Program-made: the position numbers and the translations under genes | Notes under the pieces: generated by a model | What the model saw: the letters and a program-made list of their open reading frames with translations, nothing else | Database searches by the model: none | Told to the model about the DNA's origin: nothing | Assembly: GCA_963724985.1 (NCBI GenBank) | Contig: CAVRWV010000008.1 | Span: 219,440-283,439, forward strand | Reading direction: 5' to 3' | Source of the DNA: JAJPJE01 sp963724985 | GTDB lineage: Bacteria; Acidobacteriota; Terriglobia; Terriglobales; Acidobacteriaceae | Length of the DNA: 64,000 bases | Part shown: one piece after another, positions 24,608-33,213 of the stretch | Layout of the letters: each line of letters begins with the position of its first letter | Position numbering within the stretch: the stretch's first letter is position 1

Positions 24608-27600
24608 TTAGAACATCAACTTCAGCGCAAACTGCGCGGAGCGTGGTCCGCCCATTTGATACAAGGGGCTAAGCGTACCGAGGCTTTGCGCCAGACTTGC
24701 TTTCGCTTGTCCGAACGTGCAAGCCGGTCCGGCATTACAAAATGTGGAGTTCACGGTGCCGAAATTCGGATGGTTAAAGATGTTGAAGGCCTCAGCGCGG
24801 AACTGCAGTTTCAGCCGCTCATACAGGGGGAAATCGCGCCGGACGGCCACATCCATCTGCCAGGCTCCAAAGCCGCGGACAATATTGCGCGGAGCATTCC
24901 CGGCCTCGGTTCCCGCAGGGCAACTGAATGGAGTGCAACCCGCTGGCATAGCGAATGCCTTGGGATTGATAGCCGAACCTCCCGGACAGCCGCGGCCGGT
25001 TGCATATAGATTCGCGCAGTCTGAGCCGTACACATAGAGCGGTTGGCCTGCGACCAGGTTGAGCCCGGAGTTGTAGACAAGTCCCGTCGCAGGGTCAACG
25101 ACAGGCGCACCGCTCAAGGTCACAGGAAACCCGGATCTGATCGTGAATCGATCATCCAGACCCCAGTGTTTGAGCGGCGCGGCTTTCCAGCCGTTGCCGC
25201 GCGGACCAGGCAAGTCGTACGAGAGAGCGCTGCTGAAATTGTGGCGAACGTCGAAATCGGCATTGCCGCGGATGTACGGCAAACTGGCGTTCTGCGATCC
25301 GTAATCGATCGCATGTCCCCAGGCGTAAGACGCCAGGGCTTGCAAGCCTTGCGTCAGTCTGCGTTGAAACTGAACCTGGAGGGCATCATAGTCAGACGTC
25401 AAACCCGTCTGAGAAAAGATGACGTAGCCAAAATCCGGATTGAAAGGGTGCACGTTTACGCGCTGCTGTTCCAGCAGGCGCCTGCCGCGCGCTCCAAGAT
25501 AAGACACGGTCAGCGCTTGCGATTTGCCGAGGCCCTGCTGGAGAGCGACGTTCCACTGCACCGTAAACGGCAACTGCAGGTGCGAAGGGAACGCGTAGAC
25601 TACCCCGCTGGTATACGGAGCAACGGGCGGATTAGGAATAGTGGGGTTTACCTGTGCGACCGGAGCCGGAAAACTTGCGGGTGAACCAACCAAGGTGCCA
25701 AATAGTGGCGCTGTTGCAGCGAAACCGGGACCCTGGTAGCCATACGATCCCAGCTGTTGCGCCGTGTCGAAGAAGACGCCTCCACCTCCCCGGATGATCG
25801 TTTCATAGGAATTGCTGGTTCGCAGGATATAGGCCGCCCCGAGTCTGGGCGCAAAATTGAACCAAGCTGTTTTCCAAAGCGGCGCTCCCTGTGGAGCAAG
25901 CGTCAGGGCACTGAGACTGTTGCCTTCGACCGTATAAGGGAGGTTTCCTTTCGTTGCACCGGGAGCCGGATTCACTTCCCACCGCAGTCCCATGGAAATA
26001 TTCAGACGTGGCGTCAGCTTCCACTCGTCTTGCGCGAAGGCGGAGAAGTTCGTGTAAACCGGAAATGCGGGTGCATACGATTGACCAGAGCCTTCGTCTA
26101 GCTTGTTTCCCATAACCGAAGCCTGACTGATGAAGAAATACTGAACCACCGGGCTGGTCTGGTAAACGCTTGGCGACAGTCTGCGAAAATCGACCCCGAA
26201 TTTCAATTGATGGCGTCCCAGCCAGAGTCCAAATGTATCCACCAGATTCCATTGCTGCTGCTGACCCGAGTTCGCGTATTGCGTGATGGCAGGATTGGTG
26301 CCACCCAGGTAGAGCGCCACGCGAACCAAGGCCGCAGGTTTCATTCCCGTTGAAAGCCCCTGCAGCTGATTCAGATCGACCGGGGTGGCTCCTCCCAGAT
26401 TGCCGGGTGTGCCGGAAGCAGCCACATAGTTCGAGCTGTAATTGAGGCGAAACTCATTACTGGCATTGCTTGAGAACAAGCTGGTCGCGCCGAAAGTGTA
26501 AGTTCGGGCCGTGCTGGTCAGGGAATCGAGAACAGACGGAACACTCGTATCCTGCGAATCGGCGAGAGAGGAGGTATTGCTGAAGCGGAAGAACAGCCGC
26601 AGCTTCTCGTTGAACACCCGGTCTAAGCGCATGCTGGTCGAATTAATCGTGCTTGGGTTCGACCACGCTCCGACAAATTGCGCCAAGCCATTGCCTAAAT
26701 TCGTCGCGCCAGGAGTGGGCAGGGGAAAGGCGTTGAGGACTTGCTGCAAGGGAGAAGGGGCGCTCGCGCGCAGGTTGGCGTCGGGTACATCCGTAAGCGT
26801 TGCGGCCTGTGGCTGACGCAGCCGCAACCCTTCGTAGGAGAAAAAGAAGAACGTATTCTCTGGGGCACGCCACACTCCGGGAATCCCCAGCGGTCCGCCG
26901 AGCGTACCTCCGAAGTCATTCTGCCGTTCGGCTGGCTGAGCCACTCCGTAGTACTTGTTGAACCAGTCGTTGGCGTCAAAGATGTTATTGCGCAGGTAGT
27001 CGTAAGCCGTTCCGTGCCATTGTTGCGTGCCCGAACGGGTGGAAAATGCAAACTGCCCGCCAGGATTCCTTCCATACTCGGCGGAATAACTTGAAGTCTG
27101 AACACGAAATTCGTCGAGAGCGTCTACCGATACCAGACTTTGCGTAGTTCCTAACGTCGTCGAGGCTGGGAGCGAGCCACTGGTAGCCGCCGTAGCCGGA
27201 GAAATATTGGCAACACCGGTATTTGCACTGACTCCGTCGACCGTGAAGTAGTTCGATTCTGTGCGCTGCCCATTGACGCTGAACTGCCCGGTGAAACTCG
27301 CGGGACTTTGCGGCGAGTTCGTGGTTACGCCCGGTGTCAGCAGGATCAGGTCCTGCAGGCTTCGTCCGTTCAATGGCATGTTGGCCACGTATTTCTGATC
27401 GACGACGGTACTCACCGCCGATGTTTCGGAATTCACCAGTGGTGCACCGGCTTCGACCGTGATGGTTTCGTGGAAGGCGCCGATGGGCAGGGTGAAGTTG
27501 AGCGAAATCGCATCTTGTACGTTGAGGACGATGTCAGGTTTGATCAGAGTTTTGAATCCGACCTTCGAGACTTGCAGGCGGTACGGTCCCGGAGGCAGAT

Positions 27601-27811
27601 TCGGCAATACATAGAGCCCTTCCTCATTTGTCTTGGTGCTGTACTGCACACCGGTCACATCATTCGCGGCAACAATGTCTGCGCCGGTAATCGCGCTGTT
27701 CGATGCGTCCACCACCTGACCATTGATGTTTCCATTCGGCGATTGCGCAAGAAGGGGGAGGGAAAGAAGCAACGCGTAGACCGCAACACAGGTAAATAAA
27801 GAGAAGCGCAT
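24608..27811 (-). CDS. Oar-type TonB-dependent receptor with carboxypeptidase-regulatory-like domain
   Basis: The 1067-residue outer-membrane protein has a signal peptide (MRFSLFTCVAVYALLLSLPLLAQ). A CarboxypepD_reg-like domain follows (GNINGQVVDASNSAITGADI to about residue 110), then a plug domain (MPLNGRSLQDLILLTPGV) and a long beta-barrel ending in the C-terminal Phe of FALKLMF. Acidobacteriota carry many such receptors, usually for glycans or peptides. Directly upstream of a lasso isopeptidase gene, it is the likely importer of a lasso peptide, as in astexin-type loci of Proteobacteria. It is intact across 3.2 kb, unlike the sigma/anti-sigma genes behind it. Confidence 0.9.
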   Translation of the reverse strand: MRFSLFTCVAVYALLLSLPLLAQSPNGNINGQVVDASNSAITGADIVAANDVTGVQYSTKTNEEGLYVLPNLPPGPYRLQVSKVGFKTLIKPDIVLNVQDAISLNFTLPIGAFHETITVEAGAPLVNSETSAVSTVVDQKYVANMPLNGRSLQDLILLTPGVTTNSPQSPASFTGQFSVNGQRTESNYFTVDGVSANTGVANISPATAATSGSLPASTTLGTTQSLVSVDALDEFRVQTSSYSAEYGRNPGGQFAFSTRSGTQQWHGTAYDYLRNNIFDANDWFNKYYGVAQPAERQNDFGGTLGGPLGIPGVWRAPENTFFFFSYEGLRLRQPQAATLTDVPDANLRASAPSPLQQVLNAFPLPTPGATNLGNGLAQFVGAWSNPSTINSTSMRLDRVFNEKLRLFFRFSNTSSLADSQDTSVPSVLDSLTSTARTYTFGATSLFSSNASNEFRLNYSSNYVAASGTPGNLGGATPVDLNQLQGLSTGMKPAALVRVALYLGGTNPAITQYANSGQQQQWNLVDTFGLWLGRHQLKFGVDFRRLSPSVYQTSPVVQYFFISQASVMGNKLDEGSGQSYAPAFPVYTNFSAFAQDEWKLTPRLNISMGLRWEVNPAPGATKGNLPYTVEGNSLSALTLAPQGAPLWKTAWFNFAPRLGAAYILRTSNSYETIIRGGGGVFFDTAQQLGSYGYQGPGFAATAPLFGTLVGSPASFPAPVAQVNPTIPNPPVAPYTSGVVYAFPSHLQLPFTVQWNVALQQGLGKSQALTVSYLGARGRRLLEQQRVNVHPFNPDFGYVIFSQTGLTSDYDALQVQFQRRLTQGLQALASYAWGHAIDYGSQNASLPYIRGNADFDVRHNFSSALSYDLPGPRGNGWKAAPLKHWGLDDRFTIRSGFPVTLSGAPVVDPATGLVYNSGLNLVAGQPLYVYGSDCANLYATGRGCPGGSAINPKAFAMPAGCTPFSCPAGTEAGNAPRNIVRGFGAWQMDVAVRRDFPLYERLKLQFRAEAFNIFNHPNFGTVNSTFCNAGPACTFGQAKASLAQSLGTLSPLYQMGGPRSAQFALKLMF

Positions 27812-27939
27812 GTCGGCTCTCCAGCAAGTCGATGGGTTTTAGACACTCACCCATTCATTCGCAGGATGATCGGCTGCAGTACCAACTGATGACATATTTT
27901 AGGGTTGATTGGGAGCCGCGAATAAAAAAGAAGAAACTG

Positions 27940-29237
27940 TTACGGATGATTGGGATCGATGCGAAGCGAGGCGAACAATAACGACTTGCCGCTGGGAGTG
28001 GCACTGCCGCCATCCGGTTCGACGGTCACGAAAACTCCGTCGATCTGTGCCAAGGTTTTTGGATTGTCGTATTTCAAAACCCAGCGCTTCTTCGAGACAT
28101 TGTCTTCATAGAAGATGCCCAGGTTGAGCGCTTGCTTGCGGTCTGGACCGCGGCGTCCCCATGCCTGAAATGTCGTCGCGTTCTTTACTTCGGCTTGCCG
28201 GTCCAAATCGTAGGCATAGAAGATCAGAGATTTTCCGCGCGTGTAAAACACACGCCCGTACGGCTTCTTGGTTTCGCCACTGCGACCGACATCGTAGACC
28301 TCGGCAATATAGAGGTCTCGTGCTCCCATCAGATCCCGAATATCGCGGTCATGTGCCAGTAACTGCTGTTGCTGATCAATGGTCGCGTCACGATCTTGCA
28401 GCTGCCGCGTCAGCTCAGCGGTACGGGTTTCGAGTGCTTTGGTATGGGCCGTATCCTGGGCCGACTGCTGACTCAACGAATCTAGTTTGCTTTGCAGGGA
28501 CTGGGAATTGTTTTGTGCTGTTTGTAACTGCTGCGCCTAGCTCCGTCTGCCGCTGAACCAATTGCTGCCTGTCGGCATCGCTGCTACGGAGACTGCTTTC
28601 CAACTGCTGCTGCGCGGTTCTTAGATTGGCGATTTCGTCCGCTTGCCGTGACAATTGGTGCCGAAGATCGGCGATTTGATGATCCCGCTGCGTGATTTCC
28701 GAACGCGAGATCTCTCTTTCGTGCCCTAGGTCGCTGATCTCTTCTTGTAGCGAGCTTGAATTCGGGATCGGCGCGGGAGGGCTAAGCGCTATTTGGGTTT
28801 GCGAATGCTTCTGAAGTCGATAGGCATAGATGCCGACACTTAAAAAGAGCAAGACGCCGGCCGCACACAGTAACCAAACATAGCGCCAAGAGGTCTCATT
28901 CGTGAATGTTTGAGAAGTCGGTGAAGGGGGAGGGAAACTGCTTTACGGTGGTGCTCGTTGGCTCGGTCTTCTTCCCGCGAGATTCTGCGAAACAGTTCTC
29001 GTTCCGCCTGCTCCTCTGACCAGGACGGGTCTGCCTCGTCTCGTTACATCCTGCTTTGCGGCGATTGCGGGGATCGCCTCGTCAACAACGAGTTGATACT
29101 CTCGAAGCGCCTTCCGGCAAGAGAGCGCAAACAAGAAGATGCTCCTGTAGCCTTTTCTGTTCTTCCTCAGTCAGCTGGCCGGAGGTCGAAACGGCGCAGA
29201 GCTCTAGGAACTCGTCATGGGGTTCAGTTCGCGACAA
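27940..29237 (-). pseudogene. Zinc-finger anti-sigma factor with coiled coil and RskA-like C-domain, frameshifted
   Basis: Pieces in successive frames rebuild one protein. The N-terminus (from TTG 29237) holds a zinc anti-sigma motif: LQEHLLVCAL, then CRKALREYQ, giving H-x3-C-x2-C across a one-base shift near 29126. A transmembrane segment follows around 28840, then a long heptad coiled coil (QIADLRHQLSRQADEIANLR), another shift near 28500, and a C-terminal domain (LYIAEVYDVGRSG, FQAWGRRGPDRKQALNLGIF, LLFASLRIDPNHP). This is the acidobacterial anti-sigma architecture. The gene lies between the TonB receptor and a decayed ECF sigma gene, suggesting it once controlled uptake. With two or more frameshifts it is probably dead, unless they are assembly errors. 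Confidence 0.65.
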
Positions 29238-29292
29238 CGCCCCCAGCTCCCAGTTTGCACGGACCTTTTATCATACTGCCTGCTCTGTCGCG

Positions 29293-29881
29293 CTAAAGTT
29301 TGCTACCAAGAATTTGCTTTCTCAAGCGATCGAGGCCACGGAAGTAGTGGTGTTTGATGTTCCCTCTCGATTGTCCAAGTTTTACCGCAATCTCATCGAG
29401 GGTATAACCTTCAAAAAAATGAAGCCATATCGTTTGCCGTTGGCCCTCGGACAAGGCTTCGAAGGCTCTCTCCAAACCGCGACTGCCGACCAGTCCCGCA
29501 AGCGAATTTTCCGGCAATGCCACTTTCTGCGCGAAGATCTTTCAGTTCGCCTGCAACATCATCGATATCTACGGCCTTGTAGAAGTATCGGGAGGTCAGA
29601 TATCGACGCCGGGATATGGCCCGTCGGTACGTCATCTGGAGAATCCAGAACTTCGCGCGAACCTTTCGAGATTGTCAAAGGTCCTGCAGAGCCGATGGAT
29701 TAACACAAAGATGTCCTGAACCAGGTCATCAGCCTCCGAGGAATCTCGCAGAACGCGCTGTAGCCACTCCGCGGACGATCCGCGCGTAGCGCCGGAATAG
29801 AAGAGAGACGGCCTCCTTATCTTTCCCACAAACCTGGGTAACGAGGGCTTCATCCGAAGGTTCGTTGCTGGAACACGCCAC
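29293..29881 (-). pseudogene. ECF-type RNA polymerase sigma factor, multiply frameshifted
   Basis: The sequence must be read in at least three frames. A plausible GTG start at 29881 gives SSNEPSDEALVTQVCGKDKE and LLFRRYARIVRGVA. Region 2 continues in another frame as QRVLRDSSEADDLVQDIFV. The linker MTYRRAISRRRYL is in a third. Region 4 (FEALSEGQRQTIWLHFFEG, DEIAVKLGQSRGNIKHHYF, GLDRLRK) ends at 29293. The family assignment to ECF sigma factors is firm; functionality is not. The anti-sigma gene downstream is likewise broken. Confidence 0.7.
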
Positions 29882-30121
29882 GGAACGGACAGGATTGCGG
29901 CTATCTGTTTCAGCTTGCGCTGCAGTGGCAAGGGTCGCTAACCGGATTGGAAAGAAGGAGTCCGACAACCCAATACTCCTAGCTAACGGCGCGATTACTC
30001 CGCTTGAACCACCACTGCGGAATCTTGCCCGCAATGAGGCTTTAGCGCATTGTGCGCAGCCTCAACAAATGTAGCATTATAGTGCCATATACGCGAGCTG
30101 AGATTCGAATTCAATTGGGAT

Positions 30122-30415
30122 GTGCCACGCCCGATTGGAATTCCAAACCGAAGACAAACGGATACTGTTCAGAAGGCGTTAGGTGCAGTCGTTACATCGC
30201 TGAGAATAAAGAAAGGGCTGTCACAAGCCGCCCTTGCCGATAGGCTCGGATACAGTGCGTCCTATATCAGCAAGCTTGAGCGTGGCGAAATGAATCCGAC
30301 TCTGAGGACTTTATTCGATTTGTCTGACTCGTTGGGGATTGAACCGGACGCTTTGGTGAGAACTATGAAGCGTTGGTTCGATACCAGAAGATCGCGATTT
30401 AAATGGCACGAATAG
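30122..30415 (+). CDS. Small XRE-family HTH regulator
   Basis: From GTG 30122 the 97-residue product contains a complete HTH_3 domain (LGAVVTSLRIKKGLSQAALADRLGYSASYISKLERGEMNPTL arrangement, recognition helix near residues 45-52) and a short basic tail. It is intact amid broken neighbours. Regulators of this type often control phage-defence or restriction loci; it lies just outside the ubiquitin-like defence operon but on the opposite strand, so linkage is uncertain. Confidence 0.75.
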   Translation: MPRPIGIPNRRQTDTVQKALGAVVTSLRIKKGLSQAALADRLGYSASYISKLERGEMNPTLRTLFDLSDSLGIEPDALVRTMKRWFDTRRSRFKWHE

Positions 30416-30628
30416 CTTAAAGGGACCGGATTGCAGTAGGCAGAATTCGGACTTATCCGCCGGGTAGAAAAGCAAACCGCTTTGACTGAAGGCGCACGCT
30501 TGGAAAGCGCCCCCTGCGAATATCAATTGTGTCCGAATGGCCGGCTATCCGGAAATCATTGCGGTTCGAATGTCGAATAGGCCTTGTGACCTGATTCGCA
30601 GGCCACAAAGAAATCATGCAGGTTGCTA

Positions 30629-30865
30629 TCAACCTGGAGTCTCTGCAGGGTAGCAGCCTGTGGGAAATGAACGAAATGGGTTATACAAGAAAACTCCATC
30701 CCCAACGAAACCTCCCCATGACTGGAAAAGTAAATGCACGTTCTTGACGCCGAGACTGGACGCGGTAGTCAGATTGTTTACTAGTTTTTGGGTATTAGCA
30801 GCGTTTGTGTCGCTACAGAATATTCCGTAGACATTCTCCGGCGGAGTTTGCGGTTGTGTTCCCAT
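30629..30865 (-). pseudogene. ClpP-like serine protease, N-terminal fragment
   Basis: The frame encodes VYGIFCSDTNAANTQKLV, then GVKNVHLLFQSWGG and FVGDGVFLYNPFRSFP. This matches the first third of the SppA/ClpP-like proteases that begin with strand-helix repeats and a LLFQSxGG oxyanion segment. It stops after about 79 residues, before the catalytic Ser and His-Asp region, so it is a truncated remnant. Downstream DNA (minus strand, below 30629) gives no convincing continuation. Confidence 0.5.
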
Positions 30866-30927
30866 CGATTGGGATTATAGGCCATCATGTCTGCTTACGA
30901 TAGAATTAAGTAGTTGGAAGCGGACAG

Positions 30928-31431
30928 TTATTTTGCGGGTAGAAGCCGTAGGTGAGTATCGGCAGTATTAAGAGAAACATGTAGGGCACTCGGAAAATCG
31001 CCGCTACCCACCACGATCATGATGAAGCCATGCAAATGATGGCGCGACTTGGCGACCGCCTCCTTGATGGTTCTGATATCGGACGGCGAGGGCGTAGGAA
31101 TTGGCTCGGGATGGGTGTGCCAGTCGCCGATGAAATGCAATCCGTTCCGATGCATCTCATCTATCTCCCTCTGTTCCGCGCGGCGGTTTGGAAGGTAGAG
31201 GTATCGGGAACGGCGATCCTCATGGCGGGGGCCGGTCACAGTCGAGATCGTCACCTGTTCCTCGGTAAAACAAGCGAACAATTGTCCTCCGGCCTCAGGT
31301 GCATCATCACGGTGCTGTTGATGCTCAACCAAATGATTCAGGACGGAAGCGTCGATGACGAGGCGTTGTCGGGACTGTCCGATTTCGAAGGCAAGCGGAT
31401 TACGGTGTCGCTGCCGCAACAGGCGTCGCAC
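30928..31431 (-). CDS. JAB/JAMM-domain deubiquitinase-like metallopeptidase
   Basis: The product contains a complete JAMM zinc site: Glu in APEAGGQLFA, and WHTHPEPIPTPSPSD, which is H-x-H-x7-S-x2-D exactly. JAMM peptidases of bacterial ubiquitin-like systems cleave the conjugate or mature the target C-terminus (Cap3 in CBASS, BilD in Bil). The start is unclear: I propose GTG 31431, which overlaps the E1 gene by 94 bases; the frame is open to 31515. It is last in the operon MBL, E2, E1, JAB and is intact. Confidence 0.82.
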   Translation of the reverse strand: MRRLLRQRHRNPLAFEIGQSRQRLVIDASVLNHLVEHQQHRDDAPEAGGQLFACFTEEQVTISTVTGPRHEDRRSRYLYLPNRRAEQREIDEMHRNGLHFIGDWHTHPEPIPTPSPSDIRTIKEAVAKSRHHLHGFIMIVVGSGDFPSALHVSLNTADTHLRLLPAK

Positions 31432-32267
31432 AATGGATCTCTTTCCCAAACACGGTCCTCCTGAAATGCGCCCTTCCTTCGTTCGATATTTCCATATAAC
31501 CACTCTTTCGACCACGCACCTCCCGCCTCCAAAAGGAGCGATTCTTGTGCTGCCCAGATCCGGTGCGTCGCAACTTTGAGTTTCCCGAGCAACCCATCCA
31601 AGGTGATACTGGCAGCCGCCGAGATGGTGCCCAACAATTCAATCGGACCATAGGGCTGGAATACTGCCCCGCAGGCCGGCTCCGTTATCTGCTTCTTTTC
31701 CTCCGGCCACTCGGTGACCGGCAGCTTGCAATCTCCGGAGAGCGAAAATCCGCACTGGAGACATGGGCCACCCGAAAAGGTCAGAATGGCGTGACCCGCA
31801 CAGGCATTCGGTTCCGTCCATGTGTAAACGACAGGAGAATTAATCTCGCCCGATAATTGTAAGAAGTTTAGCTCCTGCTCGGATTTCCAGTCCGCGGTTG
31901 CGCAGACGATGAGATCGGCTTTGGCGAGATGTTCCTTATGTTCAGCCAGGAATTGATGAGACGACATTTCGAACCCGTCACAGCGCGCGTGCGGGTAGGC
32001 CTTGCGCCAGGTATTGGCGAGCGCAGTCGCTTTCCGCGAACCGACATGATCCGCGCCGAGCGGATGACGGCCCACATTCGCCCATGAGAGATTGGCGGGA
32101 TCGACCAGAATGATATGACCGACGCCGGCCATAGCGAGCTGGTGGGCGATCGGAGCACCGACCGAGCCACATCCGAAAAACAGAACCGTTTTGGAACCGA
32201 GCTCTTTCTGCCTCGGATCTTGCCCCCGTCCGTGAATCCATTCCGCGTCTACCCGTTCGACCTCCAT
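31338..32267 (-). CDS. E1-like ThiF-family adenylyltransferase (C-terminal half of a split E2-E1 protein)
   Basis: The Rossmann-type adenylation domain shows the ATP loop LFFGCGSVGAPIA, the acidic strand end in ILVDPANLSWANVGRHPLG, a Lys in GSRKATAL, and a zinc-binding pair of CxxC elements (CLQCGF and CDAC). Between 32267 and about 32330 the same frame continues upstream as coding sequence (SHLQTQRLFSSEAAVSRM). A second frame then carries FLIGAETGNGPCLAAV and NNGFRPG back to the E2 gene. That is the linker of fused E2-E1 proteins, so the original gene was probably one E2-E1 fusion broken by two frameshifts at about 32321-32335 and 32455-32475. The enzyme would activate the C-terminus of a protein substrate. 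Confidence 0.82.
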   Translation of the reverse strand: MEVERVDAEWIHGRGQDPRQKELGSKTVLFFGCGSVGAPIAHQLAMAGVGHIILVDPANLSWANVGRHPLGADHVGSRKATALANTWRKAYPHARCDGFEMSSHQFLAEHKEHLAKADLIVCATADWKSEQELNFLQLSGEINSPVVYTWTEPNACAGHAILTFSGGPCLQCGFSLSGDCKLPVTEWPEEKKQITEPACGAVFQPYGPIELLGTISAAASITLDGLLGKLKVATHRIWAAQESLLLEAGGAWSKEWLYGNIERRKGAFQEDRVWERDPLCDACCGSDTVIRLPSKSDSPDNASSSTLPS

Positions 32268-32409
32268 CCGGCTGACGGCAGCTTCGGATGAAAAAAGACG
32301 TTGTGTCTGTAGGTGTGATGGTACCTTCCCGGCCGAAAACCATTATTACCGCGATCGCGTCTTTTGCCGCGGACATCTTTGGAAACAGGTTTGTATGTGC
32401 GGACAGCGG

Positions 32410-33213
32410 CTAGGCATGGTCCGTTCCCGGTCTCTGCGCCGATAAGGAAATAGAATGGGCTGGCTCCACTCTAGCGAAACGCTCCAATAATTCCATGCCG
32501 CCCGAAAGGGAGCTGGCGATCCGATAGAGATCGGCAGCAGTTTTGGGATATTCGCCAGGCAAGAGCGGTTCTTTCATCCACAACAAGCAGGCTGGCTCAG
32601 TTGAATCGAATTGGGGCTCGTTCCCATATAGATTCTGCAGCCAGGTGAGGACCTGGTGCTCGCCCTCGCCTACGACAGGCCGAGTCTTGCCGCGCCAGAT
32701 TTGCACCAGCCGACTTGGGCCTTGTTGCGCGAGCAGGCTTCGGACTTTCTCTTCTTCTGTCGAGAGTCCGCGACCCCAGTAGGAGTAGAACTCGGTTCTG
32801 AAGTCATTCTGGTTCGCGCCCGATTCGCAGTCCAGGATCAGCCGATAGACATCGCGTAGAAGCCCGCCGATGACTTTGTCGGGATGACGGAATTTCGCGA
32901 CGGTGCTGCGGCTCAGGAGGCATAGCAAGCCGTCTTCCTCAACATGAGGCCAGGTAAGAAACGCCGGCCTGTCGAGAAGAAAAAATTGCGGCAGCGAGAA
33001 CGGGAACTGACGATCTGCGTAAATGTTGACTCGGCGCTGAGCGATCGCGGTTTTCACAACCAACTGCCAACCCGCCACGAAATGCCGTCCTTCAACGGAT
33101 CGCGCTTCCGAGTCCGGAAGTCGCTTGGCGCCGCATTCATCAAGAAGGAAGGAATTTGCCTTGAAAATTCCCTCCTCCCGATATTGGACCATGATGCCGA
33201 GCTCATCAGGCAT
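32410..33213 (-). CDS. E2-like ubiquitin-conjugating enzyme (N-terminal half of a split E2-E1 protein)
   Basis: The 267-residue product starts eight bases inside the MBL gene. It has a prokaryotic E2 (UBC) fold: strands VNIYADRQFPFSLPQFFLL, the loop TWPHVEEDGLLCLL with the catalytic Cys, and the helix VIGGLLRDVYRLI. The C-terminal half (EYPKTAADLYRIASSLSGG, MELLERFARVEPAHS) is the inter-domain region seen in E2-E1 fusions, and the frame then ends prematurely at 32410. Coding continues in the next frame toward the E1 domain. The E2 passes the activated substrate from E1 to its target, as in Cap2 of type II CBASS. No CD-NTase is present here. Confidence 0.78.
   Translation of the reverse strand: MPDELGIMVQYREEGIFKANSFLLDECGAKRLPDSEARSVEGRHFVAGWQLVVKTAIAQRRVNIYADRQFPFSLPQFFLLDRPAFLTWPHVEEDGLLCLLSRSTVAKFRHPDKVIGGLLRDVYRLILDCESGANQNDFRTEFYSYWGRGLSTEEEKVRSLLAQQGPSRLVQIWRGKTRPVVGEGEHQVLTWLQNLYGNEPQFDSTEPACLLWMKEPLLPGEYPKTAADLYRIASSLSGGMELLERFARVEPAHSISLSAQRPGTDHA

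Noticed and set aside
29056..29703. 215-codon plus-strand frame over the sigma/anti-sigma region
   Set aside because: The minus strand shows sigma region 4 and a zinc anti-sigma motif; the plus frame has none.
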